A stretch of 64,000 nucleotides of DNA from Microbotryum silenes-acaulis (GCA_003665825.1 QPFY01000005.1:1178001-1242000); one strand, 5' to 3'. Positions 1 to 12,461 are shown, numbered from the stretch's first letter. Notes: generated by a model not told the origin, from the letters alone. Program-made: numbers and translations.

Positions 1-855
1 ACTCGATCGCTCCAACGCCGCCACGGCCAACTCGAAACAACTCCCCGCGACCATCTACGAATCCATCGTTGAACTCGGCCAAGGCGACCAATTGGCCAAG
101 ACCGTCTTGGTCCCTACGCCGTACGAGATCGAGACCGGTGAAGCCGAACGAGTCGCGGTGGATCATGTCGCGAAACCGTCTGATTCGGAGGCGGCGGGCG
201 CCAATTCGAGTCGTGAGTGCTGTCCCCTTCATCGCGGAAGAGTTCTCGCTACCGAAGGTGGAAACTGATGATCGTCCTGACGGTGCCAACAGTCGTGGCT
301 TCGTTGACAACCCAACGCAACGCCGTCAAAATGTTGCATGACCGCATCCGTACCATCGTATCCTACCTTGAAGCCGTCCAACAAGGCACCGCACCGAGGG
401 ACGACGAAACGTTGCGTCAGATCTCGGCGTTGCTGACGAGGTTGCAACCCAAGACGACGGCCAAGGCCGATACTCGAGAAGGAGAGGATAAAGGGGGAGA
501 GATGGATCTGCTTGATGATGGGTACGAGGAAGAGTTCATGACCGAGTTCAACGACGTCATGTTGACGACCTATTTGGCCGCGATGACGAAGGGCTTGTAC
601 TCGGCGAACGATGTGAGTTAATCCTGGCCCATAATGAAGCACGAAGTACTCGCCAACATCGTCTGCATTTCATATCCACAGCTTCTGGACAAACAACTCG
701 TGCTCCTCTCGGGATCGAATGTTAATGCCGGGGAGGAAGGAGGTCTCATGGGTGGTGGTGCGAGGACGAGAGGTGGAGGACCTGGAGGAGACAAGAGCTC
801 TCAAGGACCCTCGGGCCGTGCGCATCCTCGAAGAGGGCTGTCTTCTATGGCCTGA
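1..855 (+). CDS. CSN6: COP9 signalosome subunit 6 (3' part)
   Basis: Non-catalytic MPN-domain subunit of the COP9 signalosome, which removes Nedd8 from cullins. The N-terminal MPN core lies before the window. What is seen is the end of the MPN region with the family signature AERVAVDHVAK, then the helix beginning AVKMLHDRIRTIVSYLEAV and a terminal helical part (FNDVMLTTYLAAMTKG). Exons are 1-212, 293-612 and 682-855. Introns 213-292 and 613-681 have GTGAGT donors and CAG acceptors and keep frame. After the conserved end (LLSGSN) there is a Gly/Arg-rich tail of about 40 residues, which I do not know from animal CSN6. Similarity to CSN6 rather than the paralogues eIF3f or Rpn8 rests on the VDHVA and KMLH segments. 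Stop at 853-855. Confidence 0.85.
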
Positions 856-1481
856 AGAAGAGTCGTGTGAGAGAGGAATCGAAAATTCTCTCCACACTTT
901 TCAACTTGACGGTGCTTCCTCAGATCGTTTGTAGCAATGTGTACCATACTTGTCGCTCCTGCAATTTTCGATTAATCTTCTTGTGCTTTTGGGAAGTTCA
1001 AGAAGAAGAAGAACAGAAGGCTAGAATACTGCTAAGCAAGCAAGCTGGGACAGAGGAAGACAGAAGGACTTATATTAGAGATCTCTGGCAGAGTCGAGGT
1101 CTTGCACCCGAAGTTCTCGGCGGCGTGTTTTTCGTCAATTTTCGAGTCCGAGGCCCGCAGGGTTTGTTGAACATCTAAACCCAAACCTAACCCCATCTTC
1201 GGTGACTGAAGACCAAGAAACAAATTGAAAGACAAGGGGGCGGCTTAGGCACCTTGGCTGGGGGGGTTGTTGAAAGTGCATGGCCGGCCGGAGGTCAAGG
1301 AGGTCAAGATCTCCAAGAATAGCACTTGGGATCAACACTGCTTTGAATTGCGCATTGCCCTTTGTCCCTCGCCGTTTTGGTCAACACTTGGCCACCGCGT
1401 ACAACGCGAAGTCTTCACCGGAGGCGCATTGTAAACATTACGAATTAGAAAATACTCGCGAATGGAGGGGAGCGGTTGACA

Positions 1482-1700
1482 ATGTCGGCTAGAGGGGATG
1501 AAGATAGGCGGCTTTCCGCCCGGCAAGATCAAAGTGAAGTCGAGCTCACGTCGACGTCTCAGGGGCAAAGGGGTTCGGACACTTCAAGTATTGAGACTTG
1601 CTTACTCGCGTTCGCCGTGTTCTCTTTGATGCTCACCACCACCTTGTGCATCACCGTGCCATTATCGATCATGCAAAAAGTGCAGGTATCGACTGTCTGA
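1482..1700 (+). CDS. Possible small single-pass membrane protein
   Basis: An ATG-started ORF of 72 codons in a large intergenic gap. The first 40 residues are polar and charged, followed by one hydrophobic stretch of about 24 residues (CLLAFAVFSLMLTTTLCITV) and a short tail. It could be a small membrane protein, one exon of an unrecognised spliced gene, or chance. No family was recognised and there is no supporting neighbour. Confidence 0.2.
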   Translation: MSARGDEDRRLSARQDQSEVELTSTSQGQRGSDTSSIETCLLAFAVFSLMLTTTLCITVPLSIMQKVQVSTV

Positions 1701-1809
1701 CCCCGCCCGCGGAACTCCTTCCGATGGCCCCTGTCGACAAAGTTGACGCGGAAACCTGAAACCTAACCCTCCCTTGAACTCCCCGTCCGCAATCCTGAGC
1801 CGCCCCCTT

Positions 1810-1899
1810 CTACTTCCATCTGTTTCCTGATGACCTAGGGTTAGCCCTTTCCCCCTCCCCTCTACCTCCATTTGTTTCCTGACAAGCCTAGGGTTAGCC
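1810..1899. repeat. Imperfect direct repeat with a TAGGGTTAG core
   Basis: Two copies of a roughly 37-bp unit at 1810-1846 and 1862-1899 share CTAC(T/C)TCCAT(C/T)TGTTTCCTGA followed by CCTAGGGTTAGCC. The core resembles the fungal telomere repeat TTAGGG but is not a tandem telomeric array. Related CCTAACCC strings occur near 1760 and 1186. Confidence 0.55.
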
Positions 1900-2443
1900 T
1901 CCGCTCAACGTCGGCTTTTCGGTCGCGCCAGCTGCTCGTCAAGTCGCCGTCGTCGATCCACGGCGACGAGAAGGCGTGTGGTCGATCGGCCTTGGTCTGG
2001 TTTGGCCGACGTCCGTTTCGAATCGAGTCTTCGTTCATTTTTTTTTACTTTCTTATGTTCTCCTCTTTATGCGGTGTCGCTCTCGGCCTTCACAATCTTC
2101 TTTTGATCTTTTTGGTGTAGCAGATGCAAAAAGGACGGAGAAGGCAGGCTGAGCACTGCCAGGGGCATCGGCCGTTCGCAGGCTTGCGTAGGTCGAGCGG
2201 TGGCATACAGTGAGCCCTTGCCCATAAATCATATGTAAGGTATGGAGTTTATTTGAATTGCGAGAGCGAAAGACAGTTACTAGATTAGAAGAGCAAACTA
2301 CAGAAGACATTCAACGAGCAATGAAAGGGGAATTGAAGACCGAGCGAGATTGACCTTAGAAAACAGTGGCCGCAAAGACAGGGATCAGAACGAAGACATC
2401 CCAAATGGTACACATATAATTTTCGTCCCCATCTATTCAGAAT

Positions 2444-4255
2444 TTAGCGGCTCTCCTCCGGCAAGGCCTTGACGATCGCGAAACTTGCTGCTGCTGCCGC
2501 ACCACCGACAGCCAACGTGCTCAACGCACCCCAAGCGTACCCCGAAGCACCAATCGCCGCTCCCGTATAGTACGTCTTGAAACCACCGAACAAGATCAGT
2601 ACAATCCCGGTGATAATGACAGAGATAACCAAACCCTGTTGAGCGGTTTCGACAAAGAAGTAAGGTAGAAGAGGGATCAGACCTCCGAGGAAGTAGGAGA
2701 AGCCAATTGTGAGAGCGGACATGAAGAGTCGCAAGTCGGTCGTTTCCTCGAGTCCTTCGCCAAATTTGAGCAAGAAAGCTGTAAGACCTTTTTCGTCCTC
2801 GTCCTTGTCGTTCGATTGGGCGAGCAAAGCTTGTCGTTCCTCGTCGCGAGAGGAGGAGAAGCGAGGTTTCCGGGCGATCGCTTTGAGGCATTGCGACATG
2901 ATCGAAGGCGGGGCTTGGGGTGCGGGGAGGGTGGCTTCGACTTTCAAGAGGGATCCTGCAACGCGGCGTGAGATGGAGTCGTCGATGCCGAGCGGGGATA
3001 GGATGGCCGAGACTTCTCGTTCCATTTCGCCGGCGCACGAACGCTTGACGCGGTCCTGAAATTCGAGCAAAGGAGTATTCAGCTTCCGGTTTATGAATTT
3101 TCTACATTCAGGTTACCTGAACTGACACGGGTGTTCTTCTTGAGGTACCGGTAATGATCTCGTTCGGCCTGGGCAGAGAGGTAACCGCCGACGCCCATCG
3201 ACAAACTACCCGAGACGAGCTCGGCGATACCAGCAATGTAGACAAGTCGCGACGATCCGAGCGACGACAGACCGGCGCAGAGACCGAAGGGAACGGTGAG
3301 ACCTGGACAGAGAGTATGTGAGTCAGCCAAGTGAACGCCCGGATGATTGTCGGCGAAAATCTCGGCGATAAAAGAACGGCAGCGAGATCGACAGGCGGCG
3401 ACTTGGTCCGAGATGCTCCATCAAGGGAGGACCGCTGCACCCCGGGGTCGTACCCGATCGTCCCTTCGATTCGTACGATAGATAAAGACCACTTACCATC
3501 GGCAAGACCAATACTGGACGGCAGTGAGGAGGGCAGCAGGTGGGGGGTCAGCAGCGAGTCATGCCGGTCGCGATATTTGAGCGCTTTCGCGCAAGTGGCC
3601 CGTGTACGGCCAGCACAGGTAGCAAACTCACATGATGTCGCGCACGACGTCGGGATCGATCAAGGAGCGCTCATCATCGCCTGGAGCGATCAGGGGCAGC
3701 CGAGTAGGACAGGTGCACGTTGCGGTGGACGACGAAGGCGTTGCGAAGGGAGCCGGTCACGAGGAATGACGACGGTGAAAGAGTCAGCCTCGTGTGTGAA
3801 GTAGATGTCGATCCACCAGACCGGGTGCTCACCCTTGAGTTCACGGCAGCAGATGGTACGTTCCCTGTTGTGCTGGTCGCACTTTGACGCTGTGGGAGTG
3901 CGCCGAGTGAGCCGAAAATAGGACCCGACATGATTAGCTCGCTGCTGATTCGTCGGCGGCGAGACAGGAGAGAGAGATCGAGCTTGAGATGCCTCGTACC
4001 ACGCCTGCTGGCGAACGGACACAGAGCAACAGAGCACAGGAGCACAGCAGACTGACCGAGAGGTACTTCGGCATTGGCATTGCCGTTGAGACTGGTTTCA
4101 GGACCGGCCTGGAGACTCCATACGGGTGCGGCCGACGTAGGCGCTGCTGAACCCGAGTTGGCGCTCGCCGAGGCGTTCGCAGCTTTGGTCCGCGGTGGCA
4201 GCGAGACCGCCGCCGTCGAGGTCGACGAGTTGGACGAAGGGTTGGGGGTTGCCAT
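2444..4255 (-). CDS. CCC1: Vacuolar iron/manganese transporter, CCC1/VIT family
   Basis: Moves Fe2+ and Mn2+ from cytosol into the vacuole and so protects against metal excess. Family signatures: VVRDIIIGLADGLTVPFGL entering the first membrane helix, then GLSSLGSSRLV and ELVSGSLSMGVGGYLSAQAE, a charged metal-binding loop, and three C-terminal membrane helices (LFMSALTIGFSYFLGGLIPL onward). My model has six exons. The first runs from ATG 4255 to a GTCAGT donor after EVPLG. Two short exons give SKCDQHNRERTICCRELKG and DDERSLIDPDVVRDII, and a third gives IGLADG. The exon 3127-3302 then joins the last exon, 2444 to about 3055. The 3127 junction needs a GTCAGT donor to keep frame, because the stronger-looking GTAACC six bases on would break it. 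The N-terminal 60 residues are low-complexity Ser/Ala/Thr. The 5' region is shared with divergent BNA3. Confidence 0.87.
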
Positions 4256-4968
4256 TGGAGTTGTGCGTTCTTTAAGGCACTGCTGCGAGGTCGGTGCGGG
4301 TGGCGAGGGCGAGGAGGAGCCGAAGCAAGCCGGTGGTCAGTCGCGAGTGTGAGTCCAAAGCTGAGATCTCTGAGAGTGGGCTGCAGCGAACCACCCACCA
4401 CCCAGGCGCGAGGGGGCAGGAGGGGGCCGGCCGAAGCGCACTCGCTAGTCTGCATTACAAATTCACCGCCGATCAAGGTTGGCGGCCAAGACGTTCCATG
4501 GGTCCGTGCGGCGGCTTCGAGTTCCCGCGCTGACAGCCATGGCCAATTCCCTCATTAGGATCTCCGCGCGCCTGACCAATACGGGACACCGCCTTGCGCC
4601 TATTATGGTTGCCGATGTCCCACTTTGGGCTCAATGTTGCCTCTCGCGCCGCGCCCCACAAAGAGTTGACCTTCGCGGCAAGCCGACCCTCTCGCTCTCC
4701 CCTCCTTCCGTCTCCCCTCATCACCCGACCACCGCTTCCTCTCCTACTACTCGACACCATTCTTGCCCCAGCTTGCTCCACCTCGCTGTCCGTCGTCGTC
4801 CGTAGTACTTGTCTGCGCTCGAGTGTCACCCCAGCTTTGGCGGCGAGTTTGCCTCGGACTTTGACTAGGACATTGCTTCCTCCATCCCTCGATCGACCCC
4901 GCGTCCCCCTTCACCGTCGCGACCTTTCCAACAACACATCCATCCCGTACCAAAACAAATCTCAAACC
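4256..4968. promoter_or_regulatory. Divergent intergenic region between CCC1 and BNA3
   Basis: 713 bp between the two start codons, presumably holding both promoters. The part next to BNA3 (about 4680-4960) is strongly C/T-rich on the + strand, typical of a fungal 5' UTR. The BNA3 reading frame stays open through it from an ATG at 4615. No clear TATA box was seen. Confidence 0.5.
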
Positions 4969-6510
4969 ATGTCCAGTGCCGCACTTCGTACCTCGGGCGG
5001 TTTCGCTGTCTCGGACAAGGTCATTCCCGAGATGGCCAAAGCCGCCGACGTGTGGACCGTGTTCAGTCCGTTGGCCGGCTACGTGCCCAACGATGCCCTC
5101 AACCTCGGCCAGGGTCAGTCAGCTCCACCTTTGAGAGGATCTACACTGGCGGTCAATTGAGCTGACATCCCCGCATCACCCACCGCAGGCTTCATGAACT
5201 GGAACCCACCCGACTTTGTTCGCGAGTCCTATTCGCAAGCGCTCCAAGAAGTCCCTTCGAACCACTATTCGTTGCCCCGCGGACGCATCAACCTTAGGAA
5301 TGCTCTGAGCAAGACCTTGTCCGAGTCGTACGGACGAGAACTCAACCCCAACACCGAAATAACCGTCACCGCCGGAGCGAACGAAGGTCAATTCAACCCC
5401 ACCCCCCGAGCCTACGGGCTAAATGACGTGATCGGAGGAGCTGACTGTATGCATCCTCTCTTTGTGCGCAGGCATGTTTGCCTTTGCGACTGCGTTCCTG
5501 AGGGAAGGGGACGAAGTTATCTTGTTCGAACCTTGTGAGTAGTTGCCTGCGGTATCGACGGCCGAGTGCTCGATCCAAGGCTCATCGAAGCCTGCCGCTT
5601 CGATCTCTCAGTCTTCGACCAGTACATCGCGCAAGTCAAGTTCAACGGCGGCACGCCCGTCTTTGTACCTATCCGTGCACCCGAAGTCGCTTCAACGTCC
5701 AACGTCTCGGCCAACGACTGGAAGATCGATCTCGACGAGCTCGAAAAGGCCATCACCCCCCGCACCAAGATGATCTGGATCAACACCCCTCACAACCCCA
5801 TCGGCAAAGTCTTTGACGAGGCCGAGTTGACCGCGATCGGCAAAGTCGCAGAGAAGCATGATCTCATGATCTTGAGCGACGAGGTGTACGACGTCTTGAC
5901 GTTCGACAAGATGAAACACGTCAGGATAGCTTCGTTAGGCGATTTTTGGAAGAGGACCGTGACCGTTGGATCGGCGGGCAAATCGTTCGCCGCGACGGGA
6001 TGGCGCGTGGGATGGTGCATCGGTCCTGCCGAACTCATTACCCCGCTTGTAGCGGCCCATACACGTATCGTCTTTGCCGTCAACTCGCCTGCGCAAGAAG
6101 CAGCAGCCAAAGGCCTCCACCTCGCTCAGGAGAACAAGTTCTTCCCCACCCAAATCACCGAATACGACGCTCGACGAAAAGTCCTACTGGAAGCATTGGA
6201 CAAGCTCGGCTTGCCTTACACAATCCCTCATGGCGCTTACTTCGTCCTGCTCAATACGGAACGTTTGCAAATCCCCAATGACTTCAAGGTCTTGGATATG
6301 ATCAAAGATCGAGCGAGAGATTGGAAGGCGGCTTGGTTCGTCGCGCAAACGGCCAAGGTCGTCTTGATCCCCGTCACGGACTTTTTCAGTGAGGAACATG
6401 CTGGATTGGGAGAGAACTGGATCAGGGTCGCATTCTGCAAGGATGAGGCGACGCTGAAGGAGGCCGGGGAGAGGCTGCTTAAATTGAAGCCCTTTATCAG
6501 AGATGCTTAG
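4969..6510 (+). CDS. BNA3: Kynurenine aminotransferase (class I/II PLP transaminase)
   Basis: Predicted to convert kynurenine and 2-oxoglutarate to kynurenic acid and glutamate; relatives also show cysteine-conjugate beta-lyase activity. Four exons, 4969-5113, 5189-5386, 5472-5534 and 5612-6510, give 434 residues, the usual length. Landmarks: substrate loop NHYSLPRG, TAGANEG, the FEPFFDQY motif formed exactly across the third intron, NTPHNPIGKVF, SDEVYD, the PLP lysine in SAGKSFAATGWRVGW, and the late WIRVAFCK. The start at 4969 has a good context (AAACCATG). The same frame is open upstream to an ATG at 4615 and encodes Arg/Ser/Leu-rich sequence with few acidic residues, so a longer, possibly mitochondrial form is conceivable. 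The enzyme could act on other amino acids; kynurenine specificity is inferred from the family. Confidence 0.88.
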
Positions 6511-6573
6511 TCAAGGATGGACGGGTAGAATGCTATATATTGCAATTGTAACATGCTAAAAGGTATCGGGTAA

Positions 6574-9500
6574 CTAACGGGCGTGTCTCTTGTGTGCCCC
6601 TAACAAGGACCGAACGAGACGAGCCTGTTCCGAGACGAGGGTATCATCATAGCGAGGGGCTTTGCCGACTATGAAAGCAGCCAATAAAACCCTTCGTCGA
6701 TACTGGAGCATCGCGTTTGAGGTATCTTGGGCTTCCGCGTCGATGGGCTCGGGGCCAATCATATCTCGAATGGGCCGAGCGAGTCGTTGTTGGAACGTCC
6801 GGACCGCTCCGGCGTCTTTCGAGATATCCCCACTCGAGTGCTTCTTCACCATGGCCATGTCGACCAACCGATCCAGCTCGATCTGCTGCAGCGACTCAAC
6901 CTGAGCAACCAGTGCTCCCGCCAATAACTTTCCCATCTCCGTGATCCCAATTTCACTCTTCCCCTTCGCATGAACCAAGCCCGCCCTTTCCAATCGATCC
7001 ACGATCTGCTGGTCCGCGATCCTGGAAAGGAGACTTTCGGCCTCTTGTCCTCGATCATTGTAGTAAGAGGGGTTGTCCTCGATCCTTCGAGCCATGAACG
7101 TCCACGACAAAGCATCGACGATGTCTTGCCGATTCGAAATGAGTTGTCGTTGCGCCAGATCCGACCACATCATTTGGATCAACGAATTCCCTTCCGTATC
7201 GTCCTGATCGAGCAGCGCGCTTTCGAGGGGCAACCCCTGGTCCAGGTACCGACCGTAGAGCTTCGCTTGCTCGGCTTGGCACAGAATAATGAACTCGGCC
7301 GAGGTCGTTGATCGATTCGTTACGGCGAGGGATTGCATTTGAACGATCTCCTCCAGCGGGTAGTCACGAATATCCCGCTCGGTCGGCTCGGAAGGACGAG
7401 GTACGGCGTATTGCGCGCCTAGAACGAGGACTAGATTCGCTTGAAGGGGGAGGGTCCAACAGGCGTCGTGGGGCGAGATCAAGACTTTGACGGCTCCTTG
7501 ACTGAACAGCATCAGCGCAAGGCGTTGCTCATCAATCGTGAGGCCGGGGTGATACACCGCTATTCCGTGGTTCAATGCTTCGTGGAGCGTCGGATCCGCG
7601 AAGGAAGAAGCGTAGGCTTCGATCATCTCCATCGCGTCGTGGCGAACGAAGGTTTGCTCGATATCCGAAGCCGTTTGGGTGATAAGGTCCGCGGCAACGG
7701 AGCGACACATCGCACGGGATGGGACGAAGCAGATTGTGGAGCCCGTGCTTGTACGCATCGCTGCGTAGGCAGGACGGACCATCGATCGAATGAGACCGAT
7801 GGAGTGAGGAGTGGTGAACGATTGGAAAGACGTCGTCAGTGACGAGGTGCGCGTGCTCGGAGAGAAGTTGTAGATCGCATGCTCGGGTACGCCCAGCCAA
7901 TGCGCTAGGGAGGTCGCGTCGGCAAGAGAGGAAGTTGATCCGACAACACGGGTGGTAGAATTTTCCCATCGCAGTCGAGTAAGCACGAGCTCGTATGGGC
8001 CGTCGAGGGCGTGTAGATCGTGTGCGACGACGAGATCAAGGCTCTGGAACAGGCTCTTGTCGTTGGTGAGGTGACTGAGCAGTGGCGTGGGCGAGGTAAT
8101 GGCGATCAGACCGCCAGCTTGCGGTAAGGTGCCGAAGTCCTTGGAATGCGTGAGCAGAACAGTCGAGATTTCGGGTAGATGCGAAAAGAGGTGGCGAATG
8201 CGAATCGACACCTGACGCGCCAGGGCTTTCCGAGGGGTGAGGAAGATGATCCGAGCGTGGGGGTTCACTCGGAAAGCGCGCCTGTGGAATGCGAGTTAGC
8301 TCTGCAGAGTGAAATCTTTGACAGTAAACAGACCCACCAGATGGCCATCTCAAGAACTACGCCACGTGAATGCGCCGAGGGAGCGCACAAGAGGGCATTG
8401 CTCGCCGAGTGGTGGAACGAATGAAACGACTGTGTTTGCACGGGGTCGAACACGGACGTGTCATTGGCGTAGGCTTGCAATGCCTTGTCGTCCTTTTCAA
8501 ACGCATCACGGCACGAAAGCAGCGGTAGGTCGAGTAGAGGCAAATGAGAAGGAGGCGAAGGTGGCATCGAGAGATGCTCGAGCGCGATCGTCTGCACCTC
8601 CTCGGACCCGATCCATCGATCCGAAACGACGCGAGCATGCAGAGCTTTTGGCACCGAGCTAACGGGGACGACAAACTCTTGTACCAAAACATTGGTCGTC
8701 GGACGGACCACGACGCGTGCCAAACCGAGGATCGAAAGCCCTTCTTCATCCTCGATGCAGACCCAAAAGGCTTCAACGGTTCCGTGATGCTTCTCTGACC
8801 ACTCGAAAGATCGCCTGAGCTCCAAGCGCACTCGAAGCAAGTCGTGGGCGACTGGACGTAGCGAATACGAAATGCCGAGCGAAGGGAATTGTTTTGCCGC
8901 CTTTGTGGCAAACCCTCCCAATCGCTCGTTCTGATGGATCAGCGTTCCAAAGTCGGCATCGGACATTGAAGCCACTTCGGAAAGCAAGACGTCGTCGGCC
9001 CACCGCTCAATGTTGTACAATAGATCCGAAGGCAGGTCGAACTGCGCGAGCGGGTGACTGAAGGGCCATAATCGCTTTTCGATCGCTTTGCTCATGGACA
9101 TGAGGACGAGCGCAACGGGTGCCCAACGCTTCGCCATGGCAATTTCGAGGAGTGCCCGGACGATACGCCCGGCGTTCTGGGAGACGTAGCCCGAATCGGA
9201 GACGAGAGCAAAGTCCTCGATGAATGCACGCGAGATGTAGGCTTGCAAGAGGATGTTGACCTTGCCCGAACTGGATTGCGTTCCACCCTTGACTTGACAC
9301 GGCGCGACCGTCTCCATGAGCCTCGTCAGCTCCTCGATCTCGTTCTCGCGAACTTGGATCTGGTTGAACTCGACCGAAGAAGCGATGAGCGCCAGCACGT
9401 CGGCTTCACTCATCTTGGGTCGGAATAGCGTGTTGAAGATCTCAATACTGGCGTTTCGAATGTAGTACTTTGAGGCAATGCGTCCTAGATCTGTTGGCTC

Positions 9501-12461
9501 TAATTGGCCGAGATCCTTGTCCCATCGCACCATTTGTGTTTCGACGAGTCGTTTGGCCGAGTTCGAGATCAGGGTCAAGCGCTTGCTCCCCAAGAGAGGG
9601 TCGTCCGCAACCTCGGTGGCCAGCATGCCGTAGACCAGTGGATTCTTGCGCATGCGAACAAAGAGGTAACTGTACCCGAGCCATCGCACACCTTCATCCA
9701 TATTGGTGACGGTTCCAAGACTAATTTCGGCGTTGAGCGAATCAACGAGGCCTTCCACAAACTTGGACTCGATCGGGTGTTGCTGTGTGATGGCCGAGAC
9801 ATAGTGATCGAGCTTGTCATAACTGGTGCAGATGTAGCCTACACCTTGGCTCTCGTATTGAGGTCGTCCAGCACGACCGAAGATCTGCAACACGTCGAGG
9901 ATCCCCAGATCGACGAACGAACCTTTCCCGGCATCGTAGATTTGGGTTCCCTTGATGACGACAGCGTACGCGGGCAAGTTGACACCCCACGCGAGCGTCG
10001 CCGTACAGCACAACACCTGCATCGTAGTTTTAAGGAATTAGCCACACAGGCTACAATGACCTGAATGAGACAATAACTGACCTTGGTGACGTTCGCTTCA
10101 AACATCCGCTCTGCGATGTTTCGATCCGACCTCAACATGCCAGCATGATGAATGCCGAATCCCTGCGCAGCCAACTCCTTCATCTCCCTATTCCTCGACG
10201 CCGCCAAATCCCTCTTGAAACCCGGCCACTTCTCATTCTCATTCGGATCCAAAAGATCCGTGATGCCTTCGCCTTGTGCTTTCTCCTGGAACGTTTGCGC
10301 GGTCTTGACCGTGTCCTTTCGGGCGTGGACAAAGACCATGACTTGATGGCCTTGTTTGAGGAGTTCGGCGACTTTCTCGAATGCGGCGTTGTCGAGCCCT
10401 GCACGGGAGGCCGGGGTTCCTGCTTTCCCCCTGACACCCAAGAAGTGTTGTTCGAGCGGGACCGGCCGGAACGAAGCATCAAAGTAGAACAGCCCCGTAT
10501 GCCGGTTGACGCGTAGAAAGTCGGCGACATCGACGTAATTGGGCAATGTGGCCGATAACCCAACGATACGAATCAAACTCTGACTCGATTCGACTTGCCT
10601 TAACGTCCTCGCCACGATACTTTCGACGACCGCTCCTCGATCTTCATGTAGCAGATGGACCTCATCGATAATAAGCAACTTGACTTTATCCGCCACATCG
10701 CCGTCTCCTGCTCCCGCGCCTTTTCGCGTCACGACATCCCATTTCTCGGGTGTTGTGACAATAACCCCTGTTTCGTCGACTTCCTTCTTGGTCAACTTCA
10801 TGTCACCCGTCAACTCGCGGACTTTGACTCCGGCCCAGCCGAGTCGTTTCGCGAACTTGAGCGTTATCTCAGCAGCCAAGGCTTTGAGAGGGGCGACGTA
10901 GATGATCTTGTACGACGAGGCCGGAGGCAGAGTTGGCTTTGCATTGCCGACCAAAGGGGTGTGTGCGAGTCCACTGAGACAGCGTAAGATCGCAAGTAAA
11001 GCTACGTCGGTTTTACCCTGCGTTTAGACGAGGAGGAATCAACGTCACGTCGGTAGATTTACCCAGGCTGCTCTATTGAACTCACCGCTCCGGTCGGCGC
11101 ACACACGAGCATGTTTTCGTTCGTACCGTAGGCCACCGGAAATACTATGCTTTGCAGGCGGTTGAGTGAGGCATATGCCTAGGGCACGAATGAGATACAT
11201 GGTCAGCTACCATTCGTGATCACTCAAAGCAACTTCTCTCGCAAGACTGACGTGGAATGTCCGCTTTCCCCAGGCGTCCATGGTTGAGATGGGCACCGGG
11301 TTCTCGTTGAAGCGAAAGGGCACCGGATCTGGCGCGGGTATCATAATCTCCTCGTATTCCTACAATCATGAACAATTCCACATCAGTGATCTTGAGCACT
11401 CTGCGAGGAAGCCTGGGCATTCAGCACAGACTTACTCCTCGATCGTTCCTCGTTGTCCCAACCGGCAAGATTAATTTTTGACCTCCGAGGCCATGTGCGG
11501 CCGCCTGAGCCCCGGGAGCAAGGTATACATTTGGGTATCGTATCGGTTCTTCCCATTCCTGTTAAGTTCATGACAGAATCAGCTTCGGCCCCATTTCTTC
11601 CACCAAGCAAGACCTCCGAGAACTCACCCGATCGCTCGAAGCCAGAGGACCCGGACCCCTGGCCAGAGTCTCCTGTCTGAGTCTCTCCCACTCTTCCAAA
11701 TCGATTCCACCGTTCGGTTCCCCACCATCATGACCATGCTGTCCTCGTGCCAGCTTGTGTCGTAATTTACGTTCCCGCTTGGCCTGTTCGAGGTCGGACT
11801 TGGATTGAAACGTGATCTGAGCTTGTGGGGTTCGTTCTTTGGGGGCGCTGAATTGCGACTGGGTGGTGAAGGGAGGTTGATGATGATGGGCAGGTATTGT
11901 TGTTACGGAGCAAGCGGGTATGCTGGAGTCGTTCACTGCAAAAGTGTTGGCCTGTTGTTGGATCGTCTTCCGGTTTTCGATCGCCTGTCCGACCGAGTCG
12001 ATGCCCTCAAAGCCGTAGATCTCGAGCAATGAAGTCGCGACATCTTGGTCCCCACTTGGGCTAAGTAGTATGTCCAATGCGCTCACGTAGTCTTGCTGAG
12101 TCGGTAAAGACGCGCGCAGCCAGTCCAATGAACGAGCTCCAGCTTCAGCGCCGGACGACGAGGAAGTGGAGGTCGAGGCGGACTGAGCGTGTTCAGCATT
12201 AGATGTTGAGAGATGGATCAATTCGAGAGCATAAATCTCTGGCCAAGGATCATGACCCAACTCCTGCAACGAAGGAATTTGTGGTTCTACCTTCGCTGTC
12301 GCGTTATGGGTCGCACCGTTGGATCGGCTCGACGTGGATGACGTCGAGGCGGACTGAACGAGCGCGAGCGCGGTATCGAACGTCATGGAGGGGTTGCAGG
12401 ACCGCTGTAGGGTGAGAGCGTTCTGTAACGAGGCGATCAACGCCTCTGGCGCCGAGCTCAT
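6574..12461 (-). CDS. SLH1: Ski2-like tandem helicase, SLH1/ASCC3 (RQT complex)
   Basis: Large two-cassette helicase. SLH1/ASCC3 splits collided ribosomes in ribosome-associated quality control. Starts at ATG 12461 ([13 protein letters not shown]). After an N-terminal region comes an exon with YPNVYLAPG and [10 protein letters not shown], then [20 protein letters not shown], which favours ASCC3 over Brr2. Cassette 1 is complete: APTGAGKT (built across an intron), [21 protein letters not shown] and [12 protein letters not shown], followed by a winged helix and a Sec63 unit. Cassette 2 starts at [12 protein letters not shown] but lacks its catalytic motifs: Walker A reads CAPSAHSRG, the DEIH position reads [10 protein letters not shown], and no GRAGRP is found. 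The second Sec63 unit looks truncated, ending at GAHKRHAR. At least six introns lie between 8.26 and 11.63 kb. Length is about 1,800 residues against roughly 1,970-2,200 in relatives. Ends 63 bp from BNA3. Confidence 0.86.

Larger units (their letters stand above)
856..2443. other. Convergent intergenic region
   Basis: 1.6 kb between the 3' ends of CSN6 and CCC1. It holds one short candidate ORF (1482-1700) and one imperfect direct repeat (1810-1899), listed separately. No recognised protein domain, tRNA or transposon was seen on either strand. Confidence 0.6.

Noticed and set aside
2433..3038. 201-codon minus-strand ORF overlapping CCC1
   Set aside because: Same strand, different frame from the clearly transmembrane CCC1 exon; Arg/Ser-rich without family features.
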